Below, in pieces: positions 8,219-17,837 of a stretch of DNA of 64,000 nt (its first letter is position 1; every line of letters starts with the position of its first letter). Position numbers and translations under genes: made by a program. The notes under the pieces are model-generated. The model did not search any database and was not told the origin of the DNA. It saw only the letters and a list, made by a program, of their open reading frames with translations. Source of the stretch: Nocardia cyriacigeorgica (GTDB lineage: Bacteria > Actinomycetota > Actinomycetes > Mycobacteriales > Mycobacteriaceae); the NCBI RefSeq assembly GCF_010858045.1, contig NZ_JAAGVC010000005.1, positions 1-64,000 of the forward strand, in the 5' to 3' direction.

Positions 8219-9493
8219 TCACGTGCCGTGGCGTGCCGCCCCCCGCCGGGCGAGGTACACCACTGCACCAACGGCGGCGACGGCCGCGCCGGCGAGAACC
8301 GATTCCGCCGGCAAGGTGAACGCGAGGACAAGGCAGCCGCTCAGGCCGATTGCCGGGACGGCGCGGGGTGGGCGGCCTTCGTTTCGGGGCAACGTCCAGG
8401 CGGAGGCGTTGGCGATGGCGTAGTAGAGCAGCACGCCGAAGGAGGAGAAGCCGATGGCCGCGCGGAGGTCGGCGGTGGCGGCGGCGAGGGCGACCACAGC
8501 GCCGACGGCGATTTCGGCGTGGTGCGGGACGCCGGTGCGCGGATGAACTGCCGCGAGGGCGTGGGGCAGGTGATGATCGCGGGCCATGGCGAGGGTGGTG
8601 CGCGAGACACCGAGGATCAAGGCCAGCAACGATCCGAGCGCGGCGACCGCGGCGCCGCCGCGGACGATGGGCGACAGCCAGTCGGCGCCCGCGGCATGGA
8701 CTGCACTCGACAGCGGCGCGCTGGATTCGGCCAGCCGCTGCGGCCCGAGGGCCAGCAGAGCGGCGACCGCCACGGCCACGTAGACCATGAGAGCGATGCC
8801 GAGGGCGATCGGGATGGCGCGCGGGATGGTGCGGGCTGGGTCGCGCACCTCCTCGCCGAGGGTCGCGATGCGGGCGTAGCCGGCGAACGCGAAGAACAGC
8901 AGGCCCGCCGCTTGCAATACCCCGAGCGGCGTGATGTCGGATCCGAACGCCAGGTGGTGCGGATCTGCCTCGGACGACGTGCTCGCGGCGACGACCATCG
9001 CGGCGAGCACCGCGAGAACGACGGCGACGATCACCCTGGTCAGTAGCGCCGACTTCTGGACGCCGAGATAGTTCACCGTCGTCAAGGCGATCACCGCCGC
9101 GACCGCCACCGCGTGCGCATGTCCCGGCCAGACATACACCCCGACCGTCAACGCCATGGCCGCACACGAGGCGGTTTTGCCGATCACGAAACTCCAGCCC
9201 GCGAGGTACCCCCAGAACGGGCCGAGCCGTTCCCGGCCGTAGACGTAGGTGCCGCCGGAGTCGGGGTAGCGGGCAGCCAGCCGGGCCGAGGACGTCGCAT
9301 TGCAATAGGCGACCACCGCAGCGACCGCGAGCCCGAGCAGCAGCCCGCTGCCCGCGGCCTCCGCGGCCGGCGCAAGGGCGGCGAAGATTCCGGCGCCGAG
9401 CATCGCGCCGAGGCCGATCATGACCGCATCGGGGACGCCGAGGTGTCTGTGTAATCGCTGCGGGCGCGGCTGGTTCGAGGATGGGCGGGGCAC
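8219..9493 (-). CDS. APC-superfamily amino acid permease
   Basis: This integral membrane protein of about 424 residues has roughly 12 hydrophobic segments. TM1 contains the APC signature PDAVMIGLGAMLGAGIFAAL with the GAGIF unwound helix, and later RLAARYPDSGGTYVYGRERL and VRDPARTIPRAIPIALG are classic APC loops. It would import, or exchange, an amino acid or polyamine using the proton gradient. GTG at 9493 is preferred because AGGAG lies 6 bases upstream and the protein then starts just before the TM1 region. The frame is open 135 bp further upstream, but that part is Arg/Pro-rich and unlike a leader. It is monocistronic and convergent with the HxlR gene. Substrate specificity cannot be read. 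Confidence 0.85.
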   Translation of the reverse strand: MPRPSSNQPRPQRLHRHLGVPDAVMIGLGAMLGAGIFAALAPAAEAAGSGLLLGLAVAAVVAYCNATSSARLAARYPDSGGTYVYGRERLGPFWGYLAGWSFVIGKTASCAAMALTVGVYVWPGHAHAVAVAAVIALTTVNYLGVQKSALLTRVIVAVVLAVLAAMVVAASTSSEADPHHLAFGSDITPLGVLQAAGLLFFAFAGYARIATLGEEVRDPARTIPRAIPIALGIALMVYVAVAVAALLALGPQRLAESSAPLSSAVHAAGADWLSPIVRGGAAVAALGSLLALILGVSRTTLAMARDHHLPHALAAVHPRTGVPHHAEIAVGAVVALAAATADLRAAIGFSSFGVLLYYAIANASAWTLPRNEGRPPRAVPAIGLSGCLVLAFTLPAESVLAGAAVAAVGAVVYLARRGAARHGT

Positions 9494-10027
9494 GGCGGCT
9501 CCTGGCAGGCGGCGGAATTCGCCGCTCACCTTATCCACGACGGTGCGGCGGCGCCGGATGAGACGTCGGGGCTCGGGACCTGGGTGTGCGCGATCCAACG
9601 TCGATCCGGACGTGAACGGCTGCCGCACCGCCCCGCGTCGCAGCCGGGTGGCTATCGATGCCCACCGTTGGAGAGGAATTCCAAGGAATAGGGCGCAGCT
9701 AATTGTTCGCCCTTCCGTGCCGCCTGCGCCGGCGCTGCGACGGCCGATGTTCGCGAATTGCCCATGAAATTGTGGGCACCACGTTAAGTAATTTCTCAGA
9801 TTATTCCTCCGGCGGGCTCTCGCACGTGCTGTGATCGAACCGTAACCAGGGCATTTGTCCGTTTTCGCTGATAGGACGCCTGCATCGCGGCTGTCTGGCT
9901 CACAAGAGCCCGTGATTTGTGGCCTGCGTCACTAATGGGTAATTTCCCGTAACCGATTCTGTGCGCGGCTCGATGGACCGTGTGTCAGCCAGTTCGACTG
10001 GATTGAATTTCGACGAGAGGTATTTTC
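9494..10027. other. 534-bp gene-free region upstream of the small peptide gene
   Basis: No convincing coding frame is present. The part from about 9760 is less GC-rich than its surroundings and looks regulatory. It has a short hairpin GCCCA/TGGGC around 9760-9778 and a 13-bp palindrome CCAGT-TCG-ACTGG at 9989-10001. An AGAGG ribosome site lies just before the ATG at 10028. The promoter of the APC permease should lie in the left part. No recognised riboswitch is visible. Confidence 0.5.
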
Positions 10028-10144
10028 ATGATCCCCGTTATCATCGACACCGGTAGCGCCGCTGTGAACGGTCTTTTCGACACCCTGGGTGCGGCCCTGC
10101 ACGGCCTGGTGAACACCCTGTGGACGGGCTCGTTCGGCGGCTGA
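10028..10144 (+). CDS. 38-residue hydrophobic/amphipathic peptide
   Basis: A short frame encodes 38 residues beginning MIPVIIDTGSAAVNGLFDTL and ending LWTGSFGG. The middle (AVNGLFDTLGAALHGLVNTL) can form an amphipathic helix with Val, Leu, Phe and Trp on one face. There are no cysteines and no cleavable signal peptide. Support comes from an AGAGG ribosome site 8 bases before the ATG, a less GC-rich upstream region, and an 11-bp hairpin 33 bp after the stop that would end a separate short transcript ahead of serA. I do not recognise the family. Possibilities are a membrane-active peptide, a small membrane protein or a leader peptide. It could also be non-coding. Confidence 0.5.
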   Translation: MIPVIIDTGSAAVNGLFDTLGAALHGLVNTLWTGSFGG

Positions 10145-10177
10145 TCAGACGCTGCGGTCGCGGACGCGACCTGACTC

Positions 10178-10210
10178 CTGCCCCGGCCTTCCTCGTAGCG
10201 GCCGGGGCAG
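10178..10210 (+). terminator. hairpin after the small peptide gene, upstream of serA
   Basis: CTGCCCCGGCC (10178-10188) pairs perfectly with GGCCGGGGCAG (10200-10210) around an 11-base loop. There is no T tract, so it is a terminator-like or attenuator-like structure. It separates the small ORF at 10028-10144 from serA at 10363. Confidence 0.6.
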
Positions 10211-10362
10211 GTCCGTGTCCGGAGGAAAACGGCTACCACGAACCCCCGGCCGCCCGACTGAGGACAGCCGCCTACCAGGCGGTAGGTGGCGCGGAAATTG
10301 CGCCAACTAAGCTTGGCCCCGGTAACTGCCGACCCCCATTTCTTCCCCAGGAGTAACCCACA

Positions 10363-11961
10363 GTGAGCCAAGCAGGCCGTCCTGTAGTTCTGATCGCCGA
10401 CAAGCTCGCCCAGTCGACCGTCGACGCGCTCGGTGACGGTGTCGAGGTCCGCTGGGTCGACGGTCCCGACCGTCCGGCGCTGCTGGCCGCCGTTCCGGAG
10501 GCCGACGCGCTGCTGGTGCGCTCGGCCACCACGGTCGACGCCGAAGTGCTGGAAGCCGGTAAGAACCTGAAGATCGTCGCCCGCGCCGGCGTCGGCCTCG
10601 ACAACGTCGACGTGCCCGCCGCCACCGAACGCGGCGTCATGGTCGTCAACGCGCCGACCTCCAACATCCACACCGCCGCCGAGCACGCCGTCACGCTGCT
10701 GCTCGCCGCGGCCCGTCAGGTGCCCGCCGCCGATGCCACCCTGCGTGAGCGCACCTGGCAGCGCAGCAAGTTCAACGGCGTCGAGATCTTCGGCAAGACC
10801 GTCGGCGTCGTGGGCCTCGGCCGCATCGGCCAGCTGTTCGCCGCGCGGCTGGCCGCCTTCGAAACCCACGTCATCGCCTACGACCCCTACGTGTCCCCGG
10901 CCCGCGCCGCCCAGCTGGGCATCGAGCTGGTGACCCTGGAGGAGCTGCTCGGCCGCGCCGACCTCATCTCGGTGCACCTGCCCAAGACCCCGGAGACCAA
11001 GGGTCTGCTGAGCAAGGAGAAGCTGGCGCTGACGAGGCCGGGCGTCATCATCGTCAACGCCGCCCGCGGTGGCCTGATCGATGAGCAGGCCCTGGCCGAC
11101 GCCATCAAGTCCGGCCATGTGCGTGCCGCGGGCCTGGACGTGTTCGAGACCGAGCCGTGCACCGACAGCCCGCTGTTCGACCTGCCGCAGGTCGTGGTGA
11201 CCCCGCACCTGGGCGCCTCCACCACCGAGGCCCAGGACCGCGCAGGCACCGATGTCGCCAAGTCGGTGCTGCTGGCCCTGGCCGGTGAATTCGTGCCGGG
11301 TGCGGTGAACGTCACCGGTGGCGTCGTCGGCGACGAGGTCGCCCCGTGGCTCGACATCGTGCGCAAGCAGGGTGTGCTGCTCGGCGCGCTGGCCGACGAA
11401 CTGCCGGTGAGCGTGGAGATCCAGGTGCGTGGCGAGCTGGCCGCCAGCGAGGTCGGCGTGCTGGAGCTGTCGGCGCTGCGCGGCATCTTCTCCGCGCACG
11501 TCGAGGACCAGGTCACCTTCGTCAACGCGCCGGCGCTGGCCCAGGAACGCGGGATCAGCACCGAGGTCACCACGGTCTCGGAGAGCCCGAGCCACCGCAG
11601 CGTCGTCGATCTGCGCGCGGTGTTCGGCGACGGCCGCACGCTGAACGTGGCGGGCACGCTGACCGAGCCCGCTCAGGTGGAGAAGATCGTCAACATCAAC
11701 GGCCGCAACTACGACATGCGTGCCGAGGGCCTGAACCTGGCCGTGCTCAACTACGAGGACAAGCCGGGCGCGCTTGGCAAGATCGGCATGAAGCTCGGTG
11801 AGGCCGAGATCGACATCCTGGCCGCGCAGCTGACCCAGGACGTCGACAAGGAAGGCGCCACCGTGATGCTGCGGGTCGGCAAGGAGGTGCCCGCCGAGGT
11901 GCAGGCCGCGATCGGCGAGTCCGTCGGCGCCACCAAGGTCGTCCAGGTCGACCTGTTCTGA
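10363..11961 (+). CDS. serA: D-3-phosphoglycerate dehydrogenase
   Basis: SerA oxidises 3-phosphoglycerate to 3-phosphohydroxypyruvate with NAD+, the first step of serine synthesis. The 532-residue length matches the long actinobacterial form. In order it has the substrate domain, the NAD-binding motif [16 protein letters not shown] near residue 150, the catalytic loop region ([24 protein letters not shown]), the intervening ASB domain, and a C-terminal ACT domain ([19 protein letters not shown], residues about 455-532) that senses serine. GTG at 10363 has CAGGAG upstream. In mycobacteria the gene follows ilvBNC and precedes leuB; here leuB follows, but a permease and a small ORF precede it. 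Confidence 0.97.
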   Translation: MSQAGRPVVLIADKLAQSTVDALGDGVEVRWVDGPDRPALLAAVPEADALLVRSATTVDAEVLEAGKNLKIVARAGVGLDNVDVPAATERGVMVVNAPTSNIHTAAEHAVTLLLAAARQVPAADATLRERTWQRSKFNGVEIFGKTVGVVGLGRIGQLFAARLAAFETHVIAYDPYVSPARAAQLGIELVTLEELLGRADLISVHLPKTPETKGLLSKEKLALTRPGVIIVNAARGGLIDEQALADAIKSGHVRAAGLDVFETEPCTDSPLFDLPQVVVTPHLGASTTEAQDRAGTDVAKSVLLALAGEFVPGAVNVTGGVVGDEVAPWLDIVRKQGVLLGALADELPVSVEIQVRGELAASEVGVLELSALRGIFSAHVEDQVTFVNAPALAQERGISTEVTTVSESPSHRSVVDLRAVFGDGRTLNVAGTLTEPAQVEKIVNINGRNYDMRAEGLNLAVLNYEDKPGALGKIGMKLGEAEIDILAAQLTQDVDKEGATVMLRVGKEVPAEVQAAIGESVGATKVVQVDLF

Positions 11962-11990
11962 TTCACCGGGCACTGCCCGAACTGTGTCGT

Positions 11991-12020
11991 CGAGCCCCGT
12001 TCCGTATGGAGCGGGGCTCG
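11991..12020 (+). terminator. terminator hairpin after serA
   Basis: CGAGCCCCG (11991-11999) pairs with CGGGGCTCG (12012-12020) around a 12-base loop, 29 bp after the serA stop. There is no strong T run, as is common in high-GC actinobacteria. Confidence 0.75.
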
Positions 12021-12210
12021 ACTACATCGGCCGGTCGCGTAGCGTGGCCGCATCGCCCACACGAGCTCGGCACGATCACCTCAGGCGCCTGCGCACAACA
12101 CCGGTTTCCCAGTGTCCGGGACGAGTTCGCCCTGGTCGCGGCCCGGTTTCGGGCACCGGCTATCGTTGCGATGTTCACGGGCGCATCATCGGAAACGGAG
12201 CACTGCTTTC

Positions 12211-13218
12211 ATGAAACTCGCTGTCATCCCGGGCGACGGTATCGGTCCCGAGGTCATCGCCGAAGCCCTCAAGGTGCTCGACGTGGTCTCACCCGGGGTC
12301 GAGAAGACCGAATACGACCTGGGTGCCAAGCGGTACCACCGCACCGGCGAGATCCTGCCCGAATCGGTGCTGCCGGAGCTGAAGCAGCACGACGCGATCC
12401 TGCTCGGCGCGATCGGCGACCCGTCGGTCCCCAGCGGTGTGCTCGAGCGCGGGCTGCTGCTGCACACTCGGTTCGCGCTCGACCATCACGTGAACCTGCG
12501 CCCGTCGAAGCTGTTCCCCGGCGTCACCAGCCCGCTCGCGGGTAACCCCGACATCGACTTCGTGGTGGTGCGCGAAGGCACCGAGGGCCCCTACACCGGC
12601 ACCGGCGGCGCGATCCGGGTGAACACGCCGCACGAGGTGGCCACCGAGGTCAGCACCAACACCCGGTTCGGCATCGAGCGGGTCGTGCGCTACGCCTTCG
12701 CGACCGCACAGCAGCGGCGCAAGCATCTGACCCTGGTGCACAAGACCAATGTGCTGAGCTTCGCCGGATCGCTGTGGCAGCGCACCGTCGACGAAGTGGG
12801 CGCCGAATTCTCCGACGTCGAGGTGGCCTACCAGCACATCGACGCCGCTACCATCCACATGGTCAACGATCCCGGTCGCTTTGATGTGATCGTCACCGAC
12901 AACCTGTTCGGCGACATCATCACCGACCTGGCGGCCGCCGTCAGCGGCGGCATCGGCCTGGCGGCCAGCGGCAACATCGATGCCTCCGGCACCAACCCGA
13001 GCATGTTCGAGCCGGTGCACGGCAGCGCGCCCGATATCGCGGGTCAGTCCAAGGCCGACCCGACCGCCGCGATCCTGTCGCTGTCGCTGCTGCTGAACCA
13101 CCTCGGCGACACCGAGGCGGCCGCGCGGGTGGAAGCCGCGGTCGCCAAGGATCTGGCCTCGCGCAGCGGGGTGGCCTCGACCGTGGAGATCGGCGACCGG
13201 ATCGCCGCCTCGGTCTGA
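12211..13218 (+). CDS. leuB: 3-isopropylmalate dehydrogenase
   Basis: LeuB oxidatively decarboxylates 3-isopropylmalate with NAD+ in leucine synthesis. The 335-residue protein opens with [20 protein letters not shown]. It has the substrate motif [18 protein letters not shown] and the Mg2+/substrate motif [17 protein letters not shown], and it ends with the NAD-binding stretch [20 protein letters not shown]. The ATG at 12211 matches the family start; the frame extends upstream to 12112 but that part is not family-like. A TATCGT at 12161-12166 could be a -10 element. LeuC and LeuD are 8 kb away beside an LtbR-type regulator that in Corynebacterium also controls leuB. Confidence 0.97.
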   Translation: MKLAVIPGDGIGPEVIAEALKVLDVVSPGVEKTEYDLGAKRYHRTGEILPESVLPELKQHDAILLGAIGDPSVPSGVLERGLLLHTRFALDHHVNLRPSKLFPGVTSPLAGNPDIDFVVVREGTEGPYTGTGGAIRVNTPHEVATEVSTNTRFGIERVVRYAFATAQQRRKHLTLVHKTNVLSFAGSLWQRTVDEVGAEFSDVEVAYQHIDAATIHMVNDPGRFDVIVTDNLFGDIITDLAAAVSGGIGLAASGNIDASGTNPSMFEPVHGSAPDIAGQSKADPTAAILSLSLLLNHLGDTEAAARVEAAVAKDLASRSGVASTVEIGDRIAASV

Positions 13219-13231
13219 GTCGTCTATCGGC

Positions 13232-13264
13232 AAGGCCCCGCGCTCTTTTCGAGCGCGGGGCCTT
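13232..13264 (+). terminator. rho-independent terminator after leuB
   Basis: A perfect 14-bp stem (AAGGCCCCGCGCTC at 13232-13245 with GAGCGCGGGGCCTT at 13251-13264) surrounds a TTTTC loop, 13 bp after leuB. Confidence 0.9.
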
Positions 13265-13435
13265 TCGACTGCGCGGTGACGCTTACCTGCTTGTCGGCGG
13301 GTGCCTATCGAGTGGACGTCGCCCGGGGCATGGCACCTGTGGCACTGCGACGTCTGCCGGTGGAGAGGATCCAGAGCGTCGAGCGGTCGCCCGCGAATCC
13401 CGGCGCCTGTCTGTGCGGTCGAGCTCACGGAGTGT

Positions 13436-14632
13436 TCAGCGCGGCGCAGCATCCTTGGGCACCAACGGAATCGCGCCGACGGCGAGCGCGGCGGCGGCCA
13501 GGTACGTGGCGGGGAATCCGGCGTAGGTGATCAGCGCGCCGAAGACCGGCGGGACCACGGCCAGCACCAGATTCTGTCCGGTGTTCTGGATGCCAAGTCC
13601 GCGCCCACTCCAGTACGGCCCGGCGATCTCGGCGACCGCAGTGAAGGCCAGACCGTTGTCGGACACGGTGACCACCGACGCGATCACCAGCAGGGGAATG
13701 GCCAGCCACCACCACTGTGCCCAGGCCGCCAGCGCCAGTGCGGCCATCGTCAGTACGGCGGCGACCGCGACCGAGCGCAGCGGCCCCAACCGGCTGCCCA
13801 CCCGATCCGACCAGGCGCCCGCGCCGATCCGGCCCGCCGCACCCAGCAGCTGGGTGGCGGTGACCAGAATCCCGGCGACCGGCAACGACCATCCGATATC
13901 GCGATGCAGCCACAGCAACGCGAACGTCCACACGGTGGCCTGCGGGAACACCAGCAGCACCGACACCGCGTGGATGCGCAGCAGGGTCGTCGAGCCGCGA
14001 TAGGGATTGGCCCGGTCCGCGGCCGAGCCCGCCGGCCGGGGCGGATCCACGATTCCGATCAGGCAGCCCACCGCGGCGACCGCCGCCATCAGCGCGGGCA
14101 CCAGGATCGCCACCGCCGCACCGTGCGCCCCGGCGACCCACGGAATGGCCACGGCGCCGACTCCGACGCCCAACGGCTGCGCGGTCTGCCGGATGCCCAT
14201 GGCCAGCCCACGGCGATGGGGCGGGAACCAGCCGACGATCACCCGTCCGCTGGCCCCATTGGTGCTCGCGGCGCCGACGCCGCCGAGGAACAGCAGCACG
14301 CCGAGCGCCGGATAGCTCGACGTGGTCGCGGCCGCGGTACCCGCGACGAACATCACCAGCGGACCGCCGACGAGCACCTTGCGCTCACCGATCCGGTCGA
14401 CGACGTATCCCCACGCGATCAGGGTGCACACCAGCCCGACGGTCGGCATGGCCACCAGCAGGCCTGCCGTCGCCAATGGCATCCCGCGATCGGTCAGCGC
14501 GGGGAGCAGGAACGGGACACCGTGCACGAAGACCGCGCTGGAGGCTTGGGCGAAGACACCGAGACCGAGCATCGACCACCGTCGGAACGCGTCGACCTGC
14601 GGTGTGGTCGCTGCGGAAGCGTTCACGGCCAT
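13436..14632 (-). CDS. MFS transporter
   Basis: This 398-residue major-facilitator protein has about 12 hydrophobic segments. The A-motif-like loop between TM2 and TM3 reads WGYVVDRIGERKVLVGG, and GMGIRQTAQPLGVGVGA-type sequence follows in TM5. The second half repeats the pattern (GRIGAGAWSDRVGSRLG). The substrate is not evident; the overall style is close to CynX/NimT or oxalate-antiporter-like transporters. ATG at 14632 is chosen over the 16-residue upstream extension because a GAGAGGTGG ribosome site precedes it. A TATAGT -10 and a near-palindrome upstream suggest controlled expression. It is convergent with leuB and isolated from other transport genes. Confidence 0.87.
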   Translation of the reverse strand: MAVNASAATTPQVDAFRRWSMLGLGVFAQASSAVFVHGVPFLLPALTDRGMPLATAGLLVAMPTVGLVCTLIAWGYVVDRIGERKVLVGGPLVMFVAGTAAATTSSYPALGVLLFLGGVGAASTNGASGRVIVGWFPPHRRGLAMGIRQTAQPLGVGVGAVAIPWVAGAHGAAVAILVPALMAAVAAVGCLIGIVDPPRPAGSAADRANPYRGSTTLLRIHAVSVLLVFPQATVWTFALLWLHRDIGWSLPVAGILVTATQLLGAAGRIGAGAWSDRVGSRLGPLRSVAVAAVLTMAALALAAWAQWWWLAIPLLVIASVVTVSDNGLAFTAVAEIAGPYWSGRGLGIQNTGQNLVLAVVPPVFGALITYAGFPATYLAAAALAVGAIPLVPKDAAPR

Positions 14633-14658
14633 CGGTAGCCCACCTCTCTCGCATCTCA

Positions 14659-14694
14659 CTATATGGAACGCCGATCTCACGCAGTGAGCATCGG
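14659..14694 (-). promoter_or_regulatory. promoter and operator-like palindrome for the MFS gene
   Basis: On the minus strand a TATAGT -10 (complement of 14659-14664) lies 27 bp before the MFS start. Immediately upstream, CCGATCTCAC (14671-14680) faces GTGAGCATCGG (14684-14694), a palindrome with one bulged base. The remainder of the 369-bp gap to the FAH gene shows only a direct repeat CATCGGATG (14731-14739 and 14754-14762) and GC-rich sequence. Confidence 0.45.
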
Positions 14695-15001
14695 TGGTAA
14701 CCGTACACCCGGGGACCGGCCGCCCTGAACCATCGGATGTGTCTGACTTCTCACATCGGATGAAGGCGCGCGGTGCCGCCCGCTCGGTGCATCGCCTGCG
14801 GATCGGCGGACCGTGAACGCCTCGCGGGCGAGCTGGGCGGTGGCCGCCGACTCGCTCGCGTTCGGCGTACGGCCGACGGTCACGCGGGGACGCGCGGATC
14901 CGCTTGCGGGTACCAGTGAACCGGTAGCCCGGCGCCGGGCGACCGGACCGCCCGGACCGCCGCGTTCGGGCAGGTGGAGCCGGGTCGATAGACTCCGACC
15001 C

Positions 15002-15775
15002 ATGCGTCTAGGTCGAGTTGCCAGTCCGGATGGAGTCGCCTTCGTCAGCATCGAGGGCGAGGGTGGCGACAGCGTCGCCAAGGAGATCGCCGAACACCCC
15101 TTCGGCACCCCGACGTTCACCGGGCGCAGCTGGCCGCTGGCCGATGTGCGCCTGCTCGCGCCGATCCTGGCCAGCAAGGTGATCTGCATCGGCAAGAACT
15201 ACGCCGCGCACGCCGCCGAAATGGGCGGCGAGGCACCCGCCGATCCGGTCATCTTCATGAAGCCGAGCACCTCGATCGTCGGGCCGAACGCGCCGATCAT
15301 CCTGCCGCCCAGCTCCTCTCAGGTCGACTACGAAGGCGAGCTGGCCATCGTCATCGGCCGTCCGTGCAAGGATGTGCCCGCCGCCCGCGCCCTCGACGTG
15401 ATCCTCGGCTACACCGTTGCCAACGACGTCACCGCCCGCGATCAGCAGCGCCACGACGGGCAATGGACCCGGGCCAAGGGCTACGACACCTTCTGCCCGC
15501 TCGGCCCATGGATCGAAACCCAGCTCGATCCCTCGGACCTGGAGATCGTCACCGAACTCGACGGTGAGGTGCGCCAGCGCAGCCGCACTTCGCTTCTGCT
15601 GCACGATATTCCGAAGCTCATCGAATGGGTGACCACCGTGATGACGCTGCTGCCCGGCGACGTCATCCTCACCGGGACCCCCGAGGGCGTCGGCCCGATG
15701 ACCGCGGGGCAGAACGTCTCCGTCACCGTGTCCGGTATCGGCACGCTGACCAATCCTGTTGCCGCCAAACGCTGA
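15002..15775 (+). CDS. fumarylacetoacetate hydrolase family protein
   Basis: This 257-residue FAH-fold hydrolase or decarboxylase carries the typical metal-site motifs: [26 protein letters not shown] (E-x-E ligands) and [14 protein letters not shown]. The end ([18 protein letters not shown]) is the family signature. Members act on acylpyruvates or 2-hydroxyhepta-diene-dioates; the physiological substrate here is unknown. The ATG at 15002 has a TAGACT element (14989-14994) only 7 bp upstream, as in leaderless transcripts. gltX starts 13 bp downstream, so the two form an operon. The same FAH-gltX pairing exists in mycobacteria (as recalled, Rv2993c-gltS). Confidence 0.92.
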   Translation: MRLGRVASPDGVAFVSIEGEGGDSVAKEIAEHPFGTPTFTGRSWPLADVRLLAPILASKVICIGKNYAAHAAEMGGEAPADPVIFMKPSTSIVGPNAPIILPPSSSQVDYEGELAIVIGRPCKDVPAARALDVILGYTVANDVTARDQQRHDGQWTRAKGYDTFCPLGPWIETQLDPSDLEIVTELDGEVRQRSRTSLLLHDIPKLIEWVTTVMTLLPGDVILTGTPEGVGPMTAGQNVSVTVSGIGTLTNPVAAKR

Positions 15776-15788
15776 TCGAAAGAGAGCC

Positions 15789-17261
15789 ATGACTGAAGTA
15801 CGGGTCCGATTCTGCCCGTCGCCCACCGGGACGCCCCACGTCGGCCTGATTCGGACGGCGTTGTTCAACTGGGCGTACGCCCGCCACCACGGTGGTGCTT
15901 TCGTCTTCCGGATCGAAGACACCGATGCGGCACGCGATTCCGAAGAGTCCTACCGCGCGATCATCGACGCGTTGCGCTGGCTCGGACTCACCTGGGACGA
16001 GGGGCCCGAAGTCGGTGGACCGTACGGGCCCTACCGGCAATCCGAGCGCCGGGATCTGCATCTGGACGTGGTGCGGCGGCTGCTGGAGGCGGGGGAGGCC
16101 TACGAGTCCTTCTCCACCCCCGAGGAAGTCGAGGCACGCCACCTCGCCGCCGGACGCGACCCCAAACTCGGCTACGACAACTACGACCGCGATCTCACCC
16201 CCGAGCAGATAGAGGCCTTCCGCGCCGAGGGCCGCGCGCCGGTGGTGCGGTTGCGCATGCCCGACACCGACCTCACCTGGACCGACCTGGTGCGCGGCGA
16301 AACCACCTTCAAGGCGGGCACCGTGCCGGACTTCGCGCTGACCCGCGGCAACGGCGCCCCGCTCTACACCCTGGTCAACCCGGTCGACGACGCGATGATG
16401 CGCATCACCCATGTGCTGCGCGGTGAGGACCTGCTCTCCTCGACACCGCGCCAGCTCGCGCTCTACGCCGCGTTGCAGCGGATCGGGGTCGCGGAATTCA
16501 CCCCGGAGTTCGGCCATCTGCCATTCGTGATGGGCCCGGGAAACAAGAAACTGTCCAAGCGCGATCCCGAGTCGGACCTGTTCGCTCACCGCGACCGCGG
16601 CTTCATCCCCGAGGGTTTGCTGAATTATCTGGCGTTGCTCGGCTGGAGCATCGCCGAAGACCGCGACGTGTTCTCGATGTCGGAGATGGTCGCCGCCTTC
16701 GACATTTCGAAAGTCAATTCGAATCCGGCCCGTTTCGACCAGAAGAAGGCCGATGCGCTCAACGCCGAGCACATCCGTTTGCTGGACGTGGGCGATTTCA
16801 CTCATCGTTTGCGCGAGTACCTCACCGAACACGGGCATATCGGCGCCGAAATCGACGAAAAGACGTTTGCCGTGGCCGCCGAACTGGTACAGACCAGGAT
16901 CGTCGTACTGGCCGACGCATGGGATCTGCTGCGATTCCTGTTCGCCCCCGACGAACAGTTCGCTATCGACCCAGCCGCGGCCGCGAAGAATCTCGGCGCC
17001 GACGCGGCGCCGGTATTGGACGCAGCCATTGCCGCACTGGACTCGCTGACCGCGTGGACCACCTCCGCTATCGAGGAGGTGCTCAAAACCGCGCTGATCG
17101 ACGATATGGGCCTCAAACCGCGTAAAGCCTTCGCGCCGGTGCGCGTCGCGGTGACGGGTTCACACATCAGCCCGCCGCTCTACGAATCGCTGGAACTGCT
17201 CGGCCGCGACCGCACCATGGCACGGCTGCGGGCCGCGCGGACGCAGACGCCGGCCGGCTGA
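15789..17261 (+). CDS. gltX: glutamyl-tRNA synthetase
   Basis: This class I aminoacyl-tRNA synthetase charges tRNA-Glu (and in many actinobacteria also tRNA-Gln, which is then amidated). The 490-residue protein begins [20 protein letters not shown], where the HIGH-type motif is HVGL. The KMSKS-type motif is KLSKR at about residues 254-258. The C-terminal helical anticodon-binding domain is intact. ATG at 15789 is used; ten upstream in-frame residues from 15759 overlap the FAH gene and are not family-like. It is co-transcribed with the FAH gene, and tRNA-Gln and tRNA-Glu genes follow within 0.5 kb, an apt neighbourhood. Confidence 0.97.
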   Translation: MTEVRVRFCPSPTGTPHVGLIRTALFNWAYARHHGGAFVFRIEDTDAARDSEESYRAIIDALRWLGLTWDEGPEVGGPYGPYRQSERRDLHLDVVRRLLEAGEAYESFSTPEEVEARHLAAGRDPKLGYDNYDRDLTPEQIEAFRAEGRAPVVRLRMPDTDLTWTDLVRGETTFKAGTVPDFALTRGNGAPLYTLVNPVDDAMMRITHVLRGEDLLSSTPRQLALYAALQRIGVAEFTPEFGHLPFVMGPGNKKLSKRDPESDLFAHRDRGFIPEGLLNYLALLGWSIAEDRDVFSMSEMVAAFDISKVNSNPARFDQKKADALNAEHIRLLDVGDFTHRLREYLTEHGHIGAEIDEKTFAVAAELVQTRIVVLADAWDLLRFLFAPDEQFAIDPAAAAKNLGADAAPVLDAAIAALDSLTAWTTSAIEEVLKTALIDDMGLKPRKAFAPVRVAVTGSHISPPLYESLELLGRDRTMARLRAARTQTPAG

Positions 17262-17430
17262 GCCGACGGTCCCGGCGGTGGGCGGCTGCTGTGCACGCAG
17301 CCGCCCACCGCCCGAAAATGGGGCTTTGACCAGGCGATTTGTAGTCACCCTGCACTCGTTTGGTACTCTTCTTCTCGGCCGGAACACGGCCTCGGAGTCA
17401 CCCAGACACGAGGCCGAAGGTGCTGGTCAT

Positions 17431-17502
17431 TGGGGTATGGTGTAATTGGCAACACAGCTGATTCTGGTTCAGCCATTCTAGGTTCGAGTCCTGGTACCCC
17501 AG
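17431..17502 (+). tRNA. tRNA-Gln (anticodon CTG)
   Basis: A cloverleaf can be drawn. The acceptor is TGGGGTA (17431-17437) with TACCCCA and discriminator G at 17502. The anticodon stem GCTGA/TCAGC encloses the loop TTCTGGT with anticodon CTG. The T arm contains GGTTCGAGTCC. CCA is not encoded. It is 170 bp after gltX. Confidence 0.95.
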
Positions 17503-17702
17503 CGGAGAAAGCTCCAGCTTCGACTCACGCCCATAAGGCCAGAGAAGAATCCTCCTCGCGACGGCGAGCAGGTTCGCCGGACGCTCATCCAGGCGATTTG
17601 GTCGCCGAGCCTCGGCCGGTTAAGCTTGCCGAGCCTGATCGAGAGATCAGAACGATCGAAAGATCACCCGGATACACCTCAGCCAGAGGTTGATCCAAGT
17701 CC

Positions 17703-17776
17703 TGGCCCCGTCGTCTAGCGGCCTAGGACGCCGCCCTCTCAAGGCGGTAGCGCGGGTTCGAATCCCGTCGGGGCTA
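17703..17776 (+). tRNA. tRNA-Glu (anticodon CTC)
   Basis: Acceptor GGCCCCG (17703-17709) pairs with CGGGGCT (17769-17775), discriminator A. The anticodon stem CCGCC/GGCGG encloses CTCTCAA, anticodon CTC. The T arm is GCGGGTTCGAATCCCG-like. The D loop reads TCTAGCGGCCTAGGA. A strong terminator follows. The roughly 200 bp between the two tRNAs holds no recognisable gene. Confidence 0.96.
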
Positions 17777-17786
17777 CGCAGAATGG

Positions 17787-17820
17787 AAGGCTCATGCTCA
17801 CGAAGAGCGTGAGCCTTTTT
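17787..17820 (+). terminator. rho-independent terminator after tRNA-Glu
   Basis: A 13-bp stem (AAGGCTCATGCTC at 17787-17799 with GAGCGTGAGCCTT at 17805-17817, one T-G wobble) is followed by a TTTTT run. It is the most canonical terminator in the window. Confidence 0.93.
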
Positions 17821-17837
17821 CTGCTTCGCATTGTTTT

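Noticed and set aside
9985..11973. 662-codon open frame on the minus strand across serA
   Set aside because: It is the GC-rich shadow of serA, with low-complexity His/Gly/Arg-rich sequence and no recognisable domain; serA is unambiguous.
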